Shown one piece after another: positions 50,512 to 62,482 of a stretch of 64,000 bases of DNA; the stretch's first letter is position 1; each line of letters begins with the position of its first letter. This DNA comes from Telopea speciosissima. Lineage: Eukaryota; Streptophyta; Magnoliopsida; Proteales; Proteaceae. The notes beneath the pieces are model-generated. The model did no database searches. It saw only the letters and a list, made by a program, of their open reading frames with translations, and was not told where the DNA came from. A program made the translations under genes and the position numbers. The stretch is taken from contig NC_057921.1 in NCBI RefSeq assembly GCF_018873765.1, positions 66,515,557 to 66,579,556 on the forward strand, given 5' to 3'.

Positions 50512-50524
50512 TGGTATCAGAGCC
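50512..50524 (+). other. Primer-binding site (tRNA-iMet)
   Basis: TGGTATCAGAGCC, three bases after the 5' LTR end, complementary to the 3' end of plant initiator tRNA-Met. Confidence 0.85.
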
Positions 50525-51420
50525 AATGATGCTCTGCACCAACCACAGTCTTGCGGACTCTTGATTTACTCTCCACAATTAGGTTCTAAATTAAAAATCT
50601 TCAAGAACATAAATGATTGTGTGCGGACATAGGAGAAGACTCGATTGTGGTGAAACAATAACTTAGAAGATAATAGGCAACATGAAACTTAGGAATTGAA
50701 CCATAGGCTGTTAAGCTACAACTATGTAATTGCTTGGTTGAGTCTTAAGTAGGTCATAAATGGGCAACTATATGTTAAAATTCATAAACAATAATGAATC
50801 AATTATAATCACCCACAATTATCAACAATGAATTAAACAAGAAAGAATTAATTAACTACATAGAGATACATATAAGATTAATTACAAATATCTAATTGTT
50901 CCAAATCTTCTTGGGAGGCAATCATATCCTTCCCGTTTTAACATTCATGACTTCATCCATTCCAACAAAACATATGACTCCATCCTGCTCAATCAAAAGA
51001 TACCAATCTAAACACTATAATTGTTTGATTCTCTGTTTGGGCATAATCGTGCCTTTCCCAACTCGAATGCAAGATCTCATTTGTTCCAATTCAAACTTTT
51101 GATTCTCGGTTATCTCAGATTAAATATACAAGTCTACCATTTCTAAAAGTTCCCAGTTGTTCATCCTAAGACAAGAACTAGAAGAAGCGATCGGGATAAC
51201 TTCAATTTGTTGAGAGAAAGTTGGGATAGTCATTTGCACCACCGCCACCATCGCAATCAAGAAAGGTGTTGATGTCATCTACCCCTCTCGATACCCTCTA
51301 GGCGCCGAGTGGTCGAAGAGTTGCTTCGTGACCTCATCGAAGCCATCCACCACTCGTAGGTTCAACCGCCTTATGGTCGCGGAATGTCAATACCTCCCAC
51401 CGATGAAGGTATAGGGATTC

Positions 51421-51820
51421 CTTCTAGGTGAACAATAGGTCTTTGCTCCTCCAATGGACATGTTGATAACGCCGATCAACTCGTGCTGCAGTGAAGGCTA
51501 TAGGAACCCCCTTGACATATGAGACAACCTGATAATTTTGTATGCCCGGGTTCTCGGTGTCCGATTTGTATAGAAATGGCGAATGAGTTTCAAGTAGTAT
51601 GGTTCGGAAGGTTGAGAATGTTGGTCCACCCCAATGCCTCAAATCTCTGCCCCACCTTGTAAGCTTGAGATCATCCAACACTACATCCCGCCCTTCCATT
51701 ATATTTACGAAGCGGAAGTAGTCTCGGTAAAGCTCTTGGTCCTCTATCTTTTGGAACCATAGTGGATCTAGGACAGTTGGTGCAATTTGTTCAACGCATG
51801 CACGTCATGTTCTTGGAGCC
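51421..51820 (-). other. Antisense open frame in the LARD interior
   Basis: A minus-strand frame, about 120 codons, open from an in-frame stop just upstream of 51800. It reads with protein-like composition (for example WFQKIEDQELYRDYFRFVN, then YVKGVPIAFTAARVDRRYQ) to a stop at 51424. No domain is recognised. It may be a captured or decayed transposon-type gene; a pure chance ORF is possible but less likely given its composition. Confidence 0.3.
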
Positions 51821-54726
51821 ATTGATTGTTTTAACCTGCAGCCAAAAGCCAAGTAGATAGCAAATTAATACCTTGAATGCTAAGGCCTAAGTAGATGATC
51901 AATGTAAGGTTATGGGGTTTAAAACCTAGCCTTTGATTCCTTTCCCAAGGCAATTAAGTTACAGCAGGATTCTTAGGCTAGAAATTTCTGATTTTTTTAT
52001 CAAATTGTGACCTAAGAAGTTGGGAAAAAGGGAATGCATGGCCACTATGTGAATGCAATCATACATGATAGAGGTTAATGGCCATTTTATGCCTAGAAAG
52101 TAATATTTTATACAAAACAGTGGGTTCAAGCAAGAAATAGGTTTATTCAATCATGGAGCATGCCTTGAACTTCAAAGAAAATTTTCAGATTTTGTGGTTG
52201 GAAGTTTGAATCTTAGGAAACAAGTAAATATGATTTGTGACAACTCAGAGAATGTAAGCTAAGCCCTATCTAGTAAGACCGAATCAAATATGGCAAAAGA
52301 GAAGAGGAAAGATTCTAAGTATTTTATCAACAATCATGTATACAAGAAAATATGTTTGAAGATAAGACAATGTGATAGTTTTCTATGAGATTTTATGGCA
52401 TGTAAAAAAAAAAAAAAAAAAATTAGATTTGAACTTGGAGAGTTTTCCCAAAATATTGTGAATTGAGGACTTTACCACAACCAAAACCTGAACATAATCC
52501 TAGTAAAATTCAACTCGACTTGACAAACATAGCAACAATCTCTAAAATACTTGCAAACACTTGAAAATTTATAAAAGATGCAATAATCAAACAAGGATCC
52601 AACAACTTAGTGCCATCGATCAAATAGGACTTGATTTACACCCAAAAACCCTAGTTCCAATCGATTTAGTATGGATTTGGTGTACATGGCCATGGGATTA
52701 CAAGCAAAGTCAAGACATGATCACACCTTGAAATGATTCATCCCAAATCCAAGAAAGAGAAAGTAGGAATGGGAAGAAAGTCATATCTTGAACAACTGAG
52801 AGTTGAACCTTGAGGCTTAGGATTACAAGAAAACCACCTAAGGGAGAGCTTGAACGGAAGTCCCTGTAGTGCTTTTTCTCCTTGCGATTATGTCCTTTTC
52901 TTTGGAGCCAAAAGTGAGTTTTAAAACTCGCAGCTGCTTTTGATAAAATTTCGCGAAGACAAGCGAAGCGGATCCACTTGTCGTGAATCGCTCTCCGCAC
53001 AAAACTTGAAATTATCATTTTAAACGTGCGGATCAACGAGCGGATCCACACTCATGCGTCCATCCGTAGATCCGTTTGACTTCAACTCTCTCGGCCTTTG
53101 AGACTTCGAGATCGGACGAACGAACGGATTTGCATTCCACATCCGCCCGTTAGTTCGCTCTACCTATTTTCACGGAGGAGCCACGAATGCACCCGGAGGC
53201 CGACGTCGCTCGTGAGTCCACCCGATTTTCTTTTAAGATTTTGAGCCTATTTTGGAGACCTTTTGACCACACCTATATGTGATGATCTTGTGCCTATACC
53301 CTAGATCGGACACCCCTGTTGTGTGACCCATTTGTGGGGACCACTTAAGTCTAGTTAATACCTTTAAATTGAAAGAGGTTACGACTTGTACGGGGCCCGC
53401 TAATAAGAACTAGCAGGCATTGGTAATCGCTCGTGACTCCTCTCTTACATGAAAGGAGAAAAGTTACCTTGAGGATGAAGATCCATAGACCCTATGAATG
53501 TAAGGACTCAAACCTTATGGATAGGAAAACCTAAATCTATGCGGGTAGAGACCCTTAAGGGGGTGCGTAGAATCTAAACCTGTGGGTAGGTACTAGGAAA
53601 GGAAAGTAATAGACTGGTTTGGGCTGTTTATTTGAGTAAGCCATGAAGGTCACGTGTATTTGGAAGTCACTCATAACACCTCAAGCTAGTGATGACTCTA
53701 TTTGGACTTTACTTGATCCATCCAAACCTTGTTTAGACTCATAGAGAAAGTCCTACACCGTGATTCGACTTTCCAAAGAAAGGACTTAGCGAACCGCACT
53801 GAGAACTTCTTGTTCGGTGGATTGACCTAGATGACAGATATGTCCATAGGAGTTTGAATGTAATTATTGAATCTATGCCTACATATTGGTGTGATATATA
53901 TATATAGTTATCCCTTAGAACCTTGGACTTGTGTGACTAGAGTGATTCTCCGGTACTATAAGTATGACTTACCTCGACCTTCTTTGTGAAACTAGTTGGA
54001 GCCCCGACCTTGGTTGACCAAACCTTAGGGTAATGAATAATGAATTTAATGACCGAGTAGGTTAATTTATTGAGACTCGCTTGAAGAGTTGACTTGGACC
54101 AAAACTATTAAAGGGTTATTGGTTCTCGAAAGAGGACTGATGTGGACTCTTCCTTGTGGGATAACGTGTAGTAGGTTTAAAGGTTGTGAAAGTTGAATCA
54201 AGGATGTAACAAGACCTTCTCCAACGACGATATGAATGGGGTAATGGATCACCAAATGCGTTCCTCCGTCTGGGAGTGAACAATAGGAGATTCCATCAAT
54301 ATTCCAAATCATTCTAAAGTTGGGTTAGGTAATGAGACAACCAGATGTGAAAGCCTTAGAATGTAAACCCTATGTTGGGTCATGGACGGGTTAAATCCTG
54401 TAACCCAAGAATGACCGAGTCATCAAGGCTAGAGTGGTATCACCCGATCCGGAAGATCTAGGGAACCTTTGTTCCTTGAGACTTAACTTAGTAGTTGGAA
54501 CCCTGTTTTCCTAGGGTTATTGTGAACCACACCCCGGTGGTAATGTGAGCCTGTAAGGAAAAGAGAATTGTGGAACCCGACTTGCTTCGTGACATGTAGG
54601 CACCGCCTCATCTTGACCCGACCTTTGACTTAGTTTAAGATGTGGGTGACTTGGGATGTTGTTATCCAACAACCCTTATCACTTGAGACCCTAGTCGCCT
54701 CAAATTTCGGGGACGAAATTTCTTGT

Positions 54727-54739
54727 AAGGTGGGGAGAA
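54727..54739 (+). other. Polypurine tract of the LARD-like element
   Basis: AAGGTGGGGAGAA directly before the 3' LTR TG, preceded by TTTCGGGGACGAAATTTCTT. It would prime plus-strand DNA synthesis. Confidence 0.8.
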
Positions 54740-57260
54740 TGTTATACCCGCACCCCAGAGTATAATTAATTATTAATTCTTCCCCGTGACGTGTAGTTAT
54801 CACGCCACATATGCCGGTGAGTTGTTCTCACTGGTGGTCAAACCAGCTATATTGACCATAGTACGAGGTTGCCTATGGAAACTAGTCGGGACCATGGAGG
54901 TTGCCCTTGACGTGTCGGGGTAAGTAGTTGACCAAATTTTATTGTGTGCTTACTGCCCTCTCAAAGCCCTCGAAGTGTGGTCCAAAGGCCCCGACCTCTT
55001 ATGGTGGGAACCACCTTCCTACTCGCATCGGATGCAAGGTTCTGGCTGCCTCCGACCCCGCATCCAATGCTGCGACAAGGACTCTTGTCGGTGAGACCCT
55101 ATGGCTAAGGTGCTATGGGTGTCCTGCCATGTTTGACCCTACCCAAATAGACCCTAGGTTACACTTATGAGGCCTTATCCAAACAGGCCATTAAAAGTGA
55201 TTTTCTATATGAGAGAGAGGGGTAAGACTATTCCTTAGTCTTTCTTTTTCTTTTCTTTCCTAACCTAATCGTGAAAAGGGGGAGAGCTTTGAAGAGAGGA
55301 GGCGGCAAGGAGGAGAAGAAGGAGAAGGAAGGGAAGAAGAAGAAGGAAATGGCTGCTGGGTTTGGAGCTTTAAAGAGGGTACATCGTGTGTACCTCAAAC
55401 CAGGTAAGCCAAGTGCCCTTTTCCCCCATTTTTCTCTCTTCCCCCTTGCTCGTTTGAGCTTGGGTGGTTCGTTGGTTGCAGCCCCAAGATGGGGATTTCT
55501 TTTTGGAAACCCAAAGGGTTAGCTCGAGTCATGTGTAGTTTCCCTTGTAGGATGCTTTCCTATTTTCATTACAATCCTATAAATACCTCTATTTTGACCT
55601 CTTGCTGAATCTATTTGATTCTAAAGCTTCAACCACCAAAGAAAACCCCAAATCTGGATTTTTGAGCTTTTGATCCTTTAAACCCCCTTAAATCTTTGAA
55701 TGTTGGGTGTTTCTAAGACCCAAATAGACTCCAAGACACCCCTCCCTTGTCCCTTGAGGCTTAGAGAACCAAATGGGACAACCCCGGGCTTTTAAAGACC
55801 TTGAAATCACACTTGGGTTGCATCGGAGGCAAGCTGCGTGAGTCCGATGTTTGCCTCCGATGTGTCCCGAGCCTGCAGGGAAGGTCGGAGGCAAGGTCTG
55901 AGGCAAGCTCTGCTGAGTCCGACGTTGCCTCCGATGCAATTTTTAAGGCTTATAACTTATGTAAACGGTGGGGTTTCTCTATGAGGCCTCCCCTACACTC
56001 TCTCACACTCTTATTCACTTCCATAGGCGCCAACATATGTGCAATGGAGTGATTTTGAGTGGGAATCGTTGCGCTTATACAAATTCCATTTGAAGTAATT
56101 GGTGAGTGGGTTTGGGTGGCTGTTTGAGTTTGTTTACTATTGCTTATTCATGCATTTATGAATTATATTGTGACATTATCATTCAAGCATGATTGCATAT
56201 TTGCATTTATTCTTATTCGATGATGATGATTTGGATGATATGGATTTGTGTTGGGTTACGGTCTTGGAAATACGGCACCGAAACCCCGTATTACGTGGAA
56301 TTGTATATTGCATCTCATTCTTGCTCGTATGCGCCGTGTTGTCTTGGTACCGGTGTTAGATGGAATGGGGCGTTGACACACCCGGATGTACCTCTCAACA
56401 CGATAGGATTCATGTAGTATATCTGTGGTTAGGATCGGTTCCCTATGCTACGACCCTTACCAACAGGGGTTTAGGTGTTGGGTAGCCGAGCACCGCGCTG
56501 TGGAGAGTTAGAGAGGCCAGGCCAGGGGTAGTAATGGTTATCGGGTCCCCTGGGTGGTGATGACTACGACGGCGCGGCTCCATAGTAATAATTGAGGTTG
56601 CATTGTGGTGAGAATGGAAGGATCCACAATGTCTTCCCGAGTTATTGCAGATAGCATATACCCATTGACTTAGCATTGTGTGTTAGGTGGTAAATGAATT
56701 AATAATAGCATGCACCATGGACTATTTGTGATTGTGTGATTGTGCATCCCCTTTTCTCTCTCACTAGCTCGGTGGAGCTAACCCCGTGTACACATTCTTT
56801 TTAGATTTTGATGCGGATGATTACTTGTGGAGCCGAGACCGTGGATCGAGGATCATGGCGATGGTTGCCCATGATGATTGTGCCTACGGGCTGTATTGAT
56901 ACTTGGGACTTGTTCCTTCTTTTTTTTTTTTTTGGGGCCACGTGCCTTATATAAATATTTATTGTTATACTTGTTTTGGGATAGTTATGCTATGGTCATT
57001 CGGGATGTCCATCCAAACTATTTACGTATCACTTAGCCGTATGAACATGAGGTAATCATCAGAACGCCCGCTTATTTTATGATCGTTGGAAATGTAATAT
57101 ACCTTTGTCTTTCGTACTCGATATTATTGTATTGTAATATTGGTTTATGATGTGAGTTGACATCGCATCAAGATCCTGGCGGTGAGGTGGGATGACGCGT
57201 GTCACCCCAATCATACCCTCGATATTGTATTTTATCCCTTGTCGGGATAGGGGTGTGACA
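54740..57260 (+). repeat. 3' LTR of the LARD-like element
   Basis: 2521 bp, near-identical to the 5' LTR. It is preceded by the polypurine tract. Matching TATAAATA at 55578-55585. Differences from the 5' LTR are mostly single-base indels and a few C/T changes. Confidence 0.9.
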
Positions 57261-57638
57261 GGGTAAGTGTTCAAAAATCCAATTTTTAATAAAAGTGAGG
57301 ACAAAACCGTCTATACGGCTTGATACGGCTGATATGTATCGACATATTATCATTATCAACTCGTGCTGATACCAATACTATAGTTAAGGTGTCAAATAAT
57401 TTGAAAAACTTTATCTTTTTGTCCTTTTAGTATAACATTAATTTTTTTCCCATGAGGATAAATACTATTGTTTCACACGTATATTCGAAAATGTGTGACA
57501 ACTCTTGATAATGACATAATATAAGTCATTTTTAAATTATTAATGAAAACCCTTTTATACCTTTAACTTAAAGAAGTTTTGGGAACAAGACAAAAGACAT
57601 TCAAAAGAAGGAGTCGAGTTCTAATTACGCATATAGAA

Positions 57639-57771
57639 GCTGTCTAGCATAGTTGGTAAAAGTGTGTAGCGTAAATTCTTATCCTACTAGGTTTTGAGTT
57701 GAAGCCTCAGGTTCAAACCAATTTTTCCATAGGCTGAAGATCAACAAGTACAAACAAAATATAAAAAAAAA
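57639..57771 (+). mobile_element. tRNA-derived SINE candidate
   Basis: The head reads CTGTCTAGCATAGTTGGTAA with A-box-like TAGCATAGTTGG (57645-57656), and B-box-like GGTTCAAACC (57710-57719). It ends in an A-run (57763-57771). The head resembles the minus-strand candidate at 16284-16460, suggesting one family. No TSD was found. Confidence 0.55.
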
Positions 57772-59525
57772 GGAAAACATCATACAAGATTCGACATTAC
57801 CACCTGCATCCACGAAGTGATCAATCTTCCACAAAGAACAAGAGAAGGAATAAACAAATAGCACAACCTTGCAATTTGATATCCAAACTTAAGTTTCTTG
57901 TACACCCTTTCTCACTTGGACACTCAGTCACCTCCTCTTTCTCTCTTCATTCTTTTTCCTTTGATGTCTGTACACCTTTTTCTCTGGCATTTTCTCTCTT
58001 CTTAGATAAAACCCATTAATTCTCTCTCCTCTAACTTGTTGGAGAAGATTTGACTTTCTCTCCTTAGAGAAAGCTCACTCACACTTCTTCTAAAGAGACA
58101 CATGGAACTCCACCAAACATAATATCTTTAATCACCATAACCGCTTCTACTTTCTTGTAAGTTCTAACATAGTTAGATACTCAATTCCTCCATTTACTAG
58201 AAGACTACACCTCTTGAAGACTTCATCTTCTTTGAAAACTCCAGTCATTGAAGAATCTTCATCTCACATTCAAATCGATAACAAAAACAAGATCATTGAA
58301 TCAACCAACAACCGATCTAGATAAAAGCCAATAAAAAAAACCCAACGTACGGCAATCCATGTGAAGCGCAGATCCATCTCGATCCTTACAAAGCTTGGAT
58401 GTAGGCCTCAGTCCTGGCCAGCTATAGATGGTCTTGGGCAACAAGCCAGCCGGGCTGGCCTAGAAACTTCAAGGCCTTCTGTCCATGGCTGGCCCATTTA
58501 AACGCCCAATTTGGGAGATCTTTTTTTTAAATTTTTAAACCACGATGGAGAATCCTCAAGAAACGAAGACTCCCCAAAACTCCTCATACTGGTAGGAACA
58601 AGTGTCTGTAACTGTTGGGAGTTGTAGGAACTCAATGGTTTATTTAGGTCGTCGGTGCCTTCATATACTTGAAAAGGTCTACCTATAAGGATTACCAAGG
58701 ACAAGTACATATAAATGCTGGGACTAATGGAGTTAGAGTTCCACATGGTTTCTTCAGGTTCTACTGCCTTCATAAATTTGACCGAGTTTTATTTATCTAA
58801 TGCCTTAACATTTTGGGTTAGACCCTCCAATATGGTATCAAGCTCATTATCCCTAATTCTGTCCGTTTAAATTTTCTTTCCAAGTGTATAGCCACATCTC
58901 ATTCCACCTACACACGAAAGAAATGTTGGGAATTATAGAGTTAATACTCCCACATTGGTTTGTTCAGATCCTTCTTCATATACTTGAACTCTTTCTATCA
59001 AATGCCTTGAGATTTTAAGTTGGATCCTTTAACAATATCCAATATATTACCCTAAAATTTTCCCTAAATGTTTGAATGATGTTAAATGAAAAATTAAGTA
59101 AAATTTAGTTGTTGCAAAATCTAATTTTTCTCACTTTGATTCTCAACCAAATTCCTGTGTTAGGATGAGCAAGTTCCTTAAGGTCCTTACTTCTTATTGG
59201 GTCATTTTATTTGATTAAAATTTTGAACAATGAGATGGTCAATGGTACTAATTGATTCTACGTTTCTCTGCAACTCCTTCCCTGACCTGATTGATTAATG
59301 AAGATCAACACCAAGGTAGACAAGAGAGCTTAAACTGCACTGAGAAAACAGAGCACCAAAGCAGAGGACAATAGAAGATTATCCACAATGATTTACCAAC
59401 TAACCTCAGGTAGGTAGTTTACTTCTAATTTCCTGAGGAAGAAGTTCAAGAACACGTACAATGATGATGATTAAAAGTTTGGGAAAAAGAGAGAAAAAAA
59501 AATTTTAAATTGAGATTGAAACTAA
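57772..59525. other. Intergenic, KIC 3' side
   Basis: No gene is seen. It includes CT-rich sequence (57900-58080) and repeated GTTTATTTAGGTC-type fragments (58630-58990). Part of 59300-59525 is probably the KIC 3' UTR. Confidence 0.35.
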
Positions 59526-59906
59526 CTAAGCAGATCGTTGCAGCTCCCGATGGAGGGCCTTCTCAAGCCAAGCCTCGGCGTCTTCCATCATCCCGGGACT
59601 GAGTCTGACCATCAAGATGCAGAACTCCGTCTCGTTGAGAGCTCCATCGCCGTCTAGATCTCCTTCCCTCACCATCGCTTCCGAATCCTCTTTGCTCATC
59701 CCTTCCATACCCAGAAGGGCCGAATTCCTCCTCAAGCTCTCCGGCGTTATCAACCCTCTTCCAGGTTCTGCCAACAATTGGAATCCACCACAAAGCTCCG
59801 ACACAAAACTTTCCACATCCAGCTTCTCTGCCATCACCGGCAACAGATCTTCGTATTCATTAGTCGGACCATCAATCGTTGAAGACGAAATTCCCCTGCT
59901 CTCCAT
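59526..59906 (-). CDS. KIC: KIC-like single EF-hand Ca2+-binding protein
   Basis: In Arabidopsis KIC is a Ca2+ sensor that binds the kinesin-like calmodulin-binding protein KCBP and inhibits its microtubule activity in trichomes; the related PBP1 binds PINOID. This is one exon, 126 aa from the ATG at 59906 (an upstream in-frame codon at 59921 is GTG, so it is not the start). Landmarks are EYEDLLPVMAEKLDVESFVS, LITPESLRRNSALLG and one canonical EF-hand DLDGDGALNETEF, then LMVRLSPGMMEDAEAWLEKA. Only one EF-hand motif is present, as in the family. Order and spacing favour KIC over PBP1. A TATA box lies about 100 bp upstream. Confidence 0.9.
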   Translation of the reverse strand: MESRGISSSTIDGPTNEYEDLLPVMAEKLDVESFVSELCGGFQLLAEPGRGLITPESLRRNSALLGMEGMSKEDSEAMVREGDLDGDGALNETEFCILMVRLSPGMMEDAEAWLEKALHRELQRSA

Positions 59907-59999
59907 ATTCTCAGTTTCCACGGGAAGACCTGAAGATGACCCAATTCACCTTTTTCTTATTAATAATTCAAAGACATGGGTTGCAGTCCTTCCCTTCCA

Positions 60000-60007
60000 T
60001 ATTTATA
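60000..60007 (-). promoter_or_regulatory. KIC TATA box
   Basis: TATAAATA on the minus strand, about 94-101 bp upstream of the ATG at 59906; a start site near 59970 would fit. Confidence 0.6.
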
Positions 60008-61916
60008 CAATGAGAAAGAAAGAATGTTAAGTGGAGAAACAGAATATAAATGTGGACAAATTCTTTTCTGCTATGCAATTTATCAAATATCTTATGGTGA
60101 AGTTTCTGTGGTTCATCATTCAAAACACGTTCTCCATTACCAATGGAATGATCAATGATCCTTGATCAACGATTTGGTGAGCCCACATAGATCGAAGGGT
60201 TAGTTGCAGGGAATAGTTTTCCTCATCAATAATTGTTTTTTCTCCATAAAAAGTTTTTGTCATAATTGACCGGTTTCTAGGAAGGTGGTGGGTGTATTAT
60301 CGAGATTTTAATGGCCAAAGTTCTCGTAATTGTTACATCATGATCATGGGGACCTTTCCTTAGGTTGTCCGGAGTGAGGCTTCTACGAAGCTTCCTTGGG
60401 TCTCCCTCCTTCAATTTCAATCTTTTTTAGGATTCTTCTAGATTTGGAATTGTTATCCTCTCCTCTTCCAGCACGGTGGTGTAAAGTATCATGCGGTGGG
60501 TGCAGAGGTCATGTGCATTATATGGGGTCTATTGTGCCACATAGCCTCTGCAGCGTCACACGATGCAATATAATACCGTGTTGTAACAAGAGAGGATAAC
60601 GATTCGTTATTTTGGTCGTTAGAATAGTGAAAACCACTGTAGTAGATTAGAAAAACTTGCATTGAGGGGAAAATTACTTGGTGAGCCCACTGAGCATCCA
60701 ACGGCCGGGTTGTGTCGCACATATCTTGACGAGTGTTCAGTCAATCATCAGGAAATGTGCATCTCAGTCCAATTGTCAGAAGCTCACTGGGTGGTGGTTG
60801 GACGCATGCCTCATTGGAGAGGATTTAGATTCGGGGTTCTTGATCCATGGAATTAAATATCTGTATTTTTATTAAAAAAATGAATTAATCATCGGTATTG
60901 ATATTGGTATCGATTTGTTTGTTAAATGACTATGAGTAATTATATCTAAAAAATAACTTGTTATTAAAATTGAGGGTAAAATCATTCGATAAATCTAATA
61001 CGTATCAGTATCGATATTGGTCGAGAGTCGAGACCAATATAGATCCCAATACTGATATTAATAATCATGTTCTCACGATTGTATACTACACCAATCACGG
61101 GATGTGAACGATTTGGGTTTTAGCAAGGGATTCATATGTGAGGGTGTGAATTGTAGATTGAAGCTATCGAAAGAATTGGTTTTGATCCGAACGATAAATC
61201 ACTGCTAATTGGTTTGATTCTAATTCTAAAAAGTGAAACCATTTATTAAACAATGCGGTTTGATTTGAATTGATAATTTTTCGGTTTTGAGCCAATCGAC
61301 ACACTATTAAACTGATTATATATACTAAATCGATTAGTCTTGGCTTGATCTAAGGATGGATTTATAACATGTAAATTAATTTAATTCTTTAAAGCAGAAA
61401 TTTATATACACGGCCTGAATTAATTATTATTTTATTTCTTTAGTCATAATTTGGGCTAGATGTTATGGTTCATGGTCACCATCATCAATTTTGTTATTGT
61501 GAATCATCAGATTTCTTTATTGGGTTTTAAATAGGTTCGTTTTGAATTGTCCAAAATTAATAACCGACAAAAAAAATAGTTAATCAGAACCATTTAAAAA
61601 AACAGTTTAACCAAAACCATTTATTAACTGGTTTTGAATTTTGATCAGATATATTAGAACCGTTTAATAAACAGCATTATCATTTCTAAGGTTTTTGGAG
61701 CAAATTGCGGGGATTTCAGATCTCGAAGGCCAATTCTAGGGTTTTTCAGATTAATTCCGACTGAATTGAAATTGGCAAAATGGGCAAGAAGTTCTTTGCC
61801 CCCAATTTCAAGTTAAGATAGACATTGCAAAGTTGTGCTTAAACCATGATTGGGAACACCTCTTTAGAACTCGAAACATAAGATACCTTTGCCTGGCACA
61901 TCGCATGGGTATCAAT
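60008..61916. other. Intergenic, KIC upstream region
   Basis: KIC upstream sequence followed by a fold-back (60452-60600), then AT-rich DNA with CGATTC- and GGTTTTGA-type repeats (61060-61790). No gene. Confidence 0.35.
60452..60600. repeat. Fold-back MITE-like repeat
   Basis: Left GTTATCCTCTCCTCTTCCAG then CACGGT; right on the minus strand GTTATCCTCTCTTGTTACAA then CACGGT, with both arms continuing to a GCAGAGG. About 149 bp. The outer GTTATCCTCT resembles the 13631-13775 element. Confidence 0.65.
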
Positions 61917-62474
61917 TAGGTTTGCAATAAGGTCGGTTGGGCCGGACTTTATAAAATCCTAGTCCAATCCTGAGTCACCTTAGCTGGGTCCAGGCCTGAC
62001 TTGACCCTGACTTAGGGTCTGAAAAATTCAATCCTGACCCGCCCTCAGGGTCAGGCCGGGCTAACCCTGATTAGCCCTGATCATGGGTAGGGGGTAGGGA
62101 GATGCATGGGCTGGACTGGGCCAGCGAAAAAATTATTAATTTTACGTAAAATAACACTATAAGAAAAAGTATTATATCACTTATTATCTTCATATATAAT
62201 ATATTATATAACCAAAATGTGGGTGACATTTAAAATTTATAATGTATAAATTATATCAATATATATTTAATAGTATAACTTAAAATAGGGTCGGGCTGGG
62301 CCGGGTCAGGCTCAGACCAAGGCGTCAATCCTGGCCAAACCCGACCCTAATTCAGGGCTAGAAATTTTCAGTCCTAACCCGTCTTTAGGGCCAAGATATC
62401 TCAGACCAAGCCCTGATCGGCCTTAGGATGAGCCATGGAGGATTTGGACCGATAGGGCCAAACTTGCACCCCTA
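61917..62474. mobile_element. hAT-like non-autonomous element
   Basis: The left end is TAGGTTTGCAATAAGG; the right, on the minus strand, is TAGGGGTGCAAGTTTGG. Flanked by an 8-bp direct repeat, GTATCAAT at 61909-61916 and GTATCAAC at 62475-62482 (7 of 8 identical), the hAT TSD size. The interior has inverted GGGTCAGG/CCTGACCC-type sequences and an AT-rich core. 558 bp, no transposase. Confidence 0.7.
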
Positions 62475-62482
62475 GTATCAAC

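Larger units (their letters stand above)
47994..57260 (+). mobile_element. LARD-like Ty3/gypsy-derived LTR retrotransposon, no gag-pol
   Basis: Near-identical LTRs at 47994-50508 and 54740-57260, both TGTTATACCCG...GTGTGACA. Flanked by a 5-bp TSD, GGGTA, at 47989-47993 and 57261-57265. The primer-binding site TGGTATCAGAGCC (50512-50524) matches initiator tRNA-Met. Just before the 3' LTR is CGGGGACGAAATTTCTTGTA and a purine tract ending GGTGGGGAGAA, features of chromovirus (Tekay/Del-type) elements. The 4.2-kb interior has no recognisable gag, protease, reverse transcriptase, RNase H or integrase. Long LTRs plus a long non-coding interior fit the LARD description. The LTRs differ by few bases, so insertion is recent. 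Confidence 0.9.

Noticed and set aside
59907..59921. Upstream start for KIC
   Set aside because: The codon at 59921 is GTG; the first ATG is at 59906 and fits the family.
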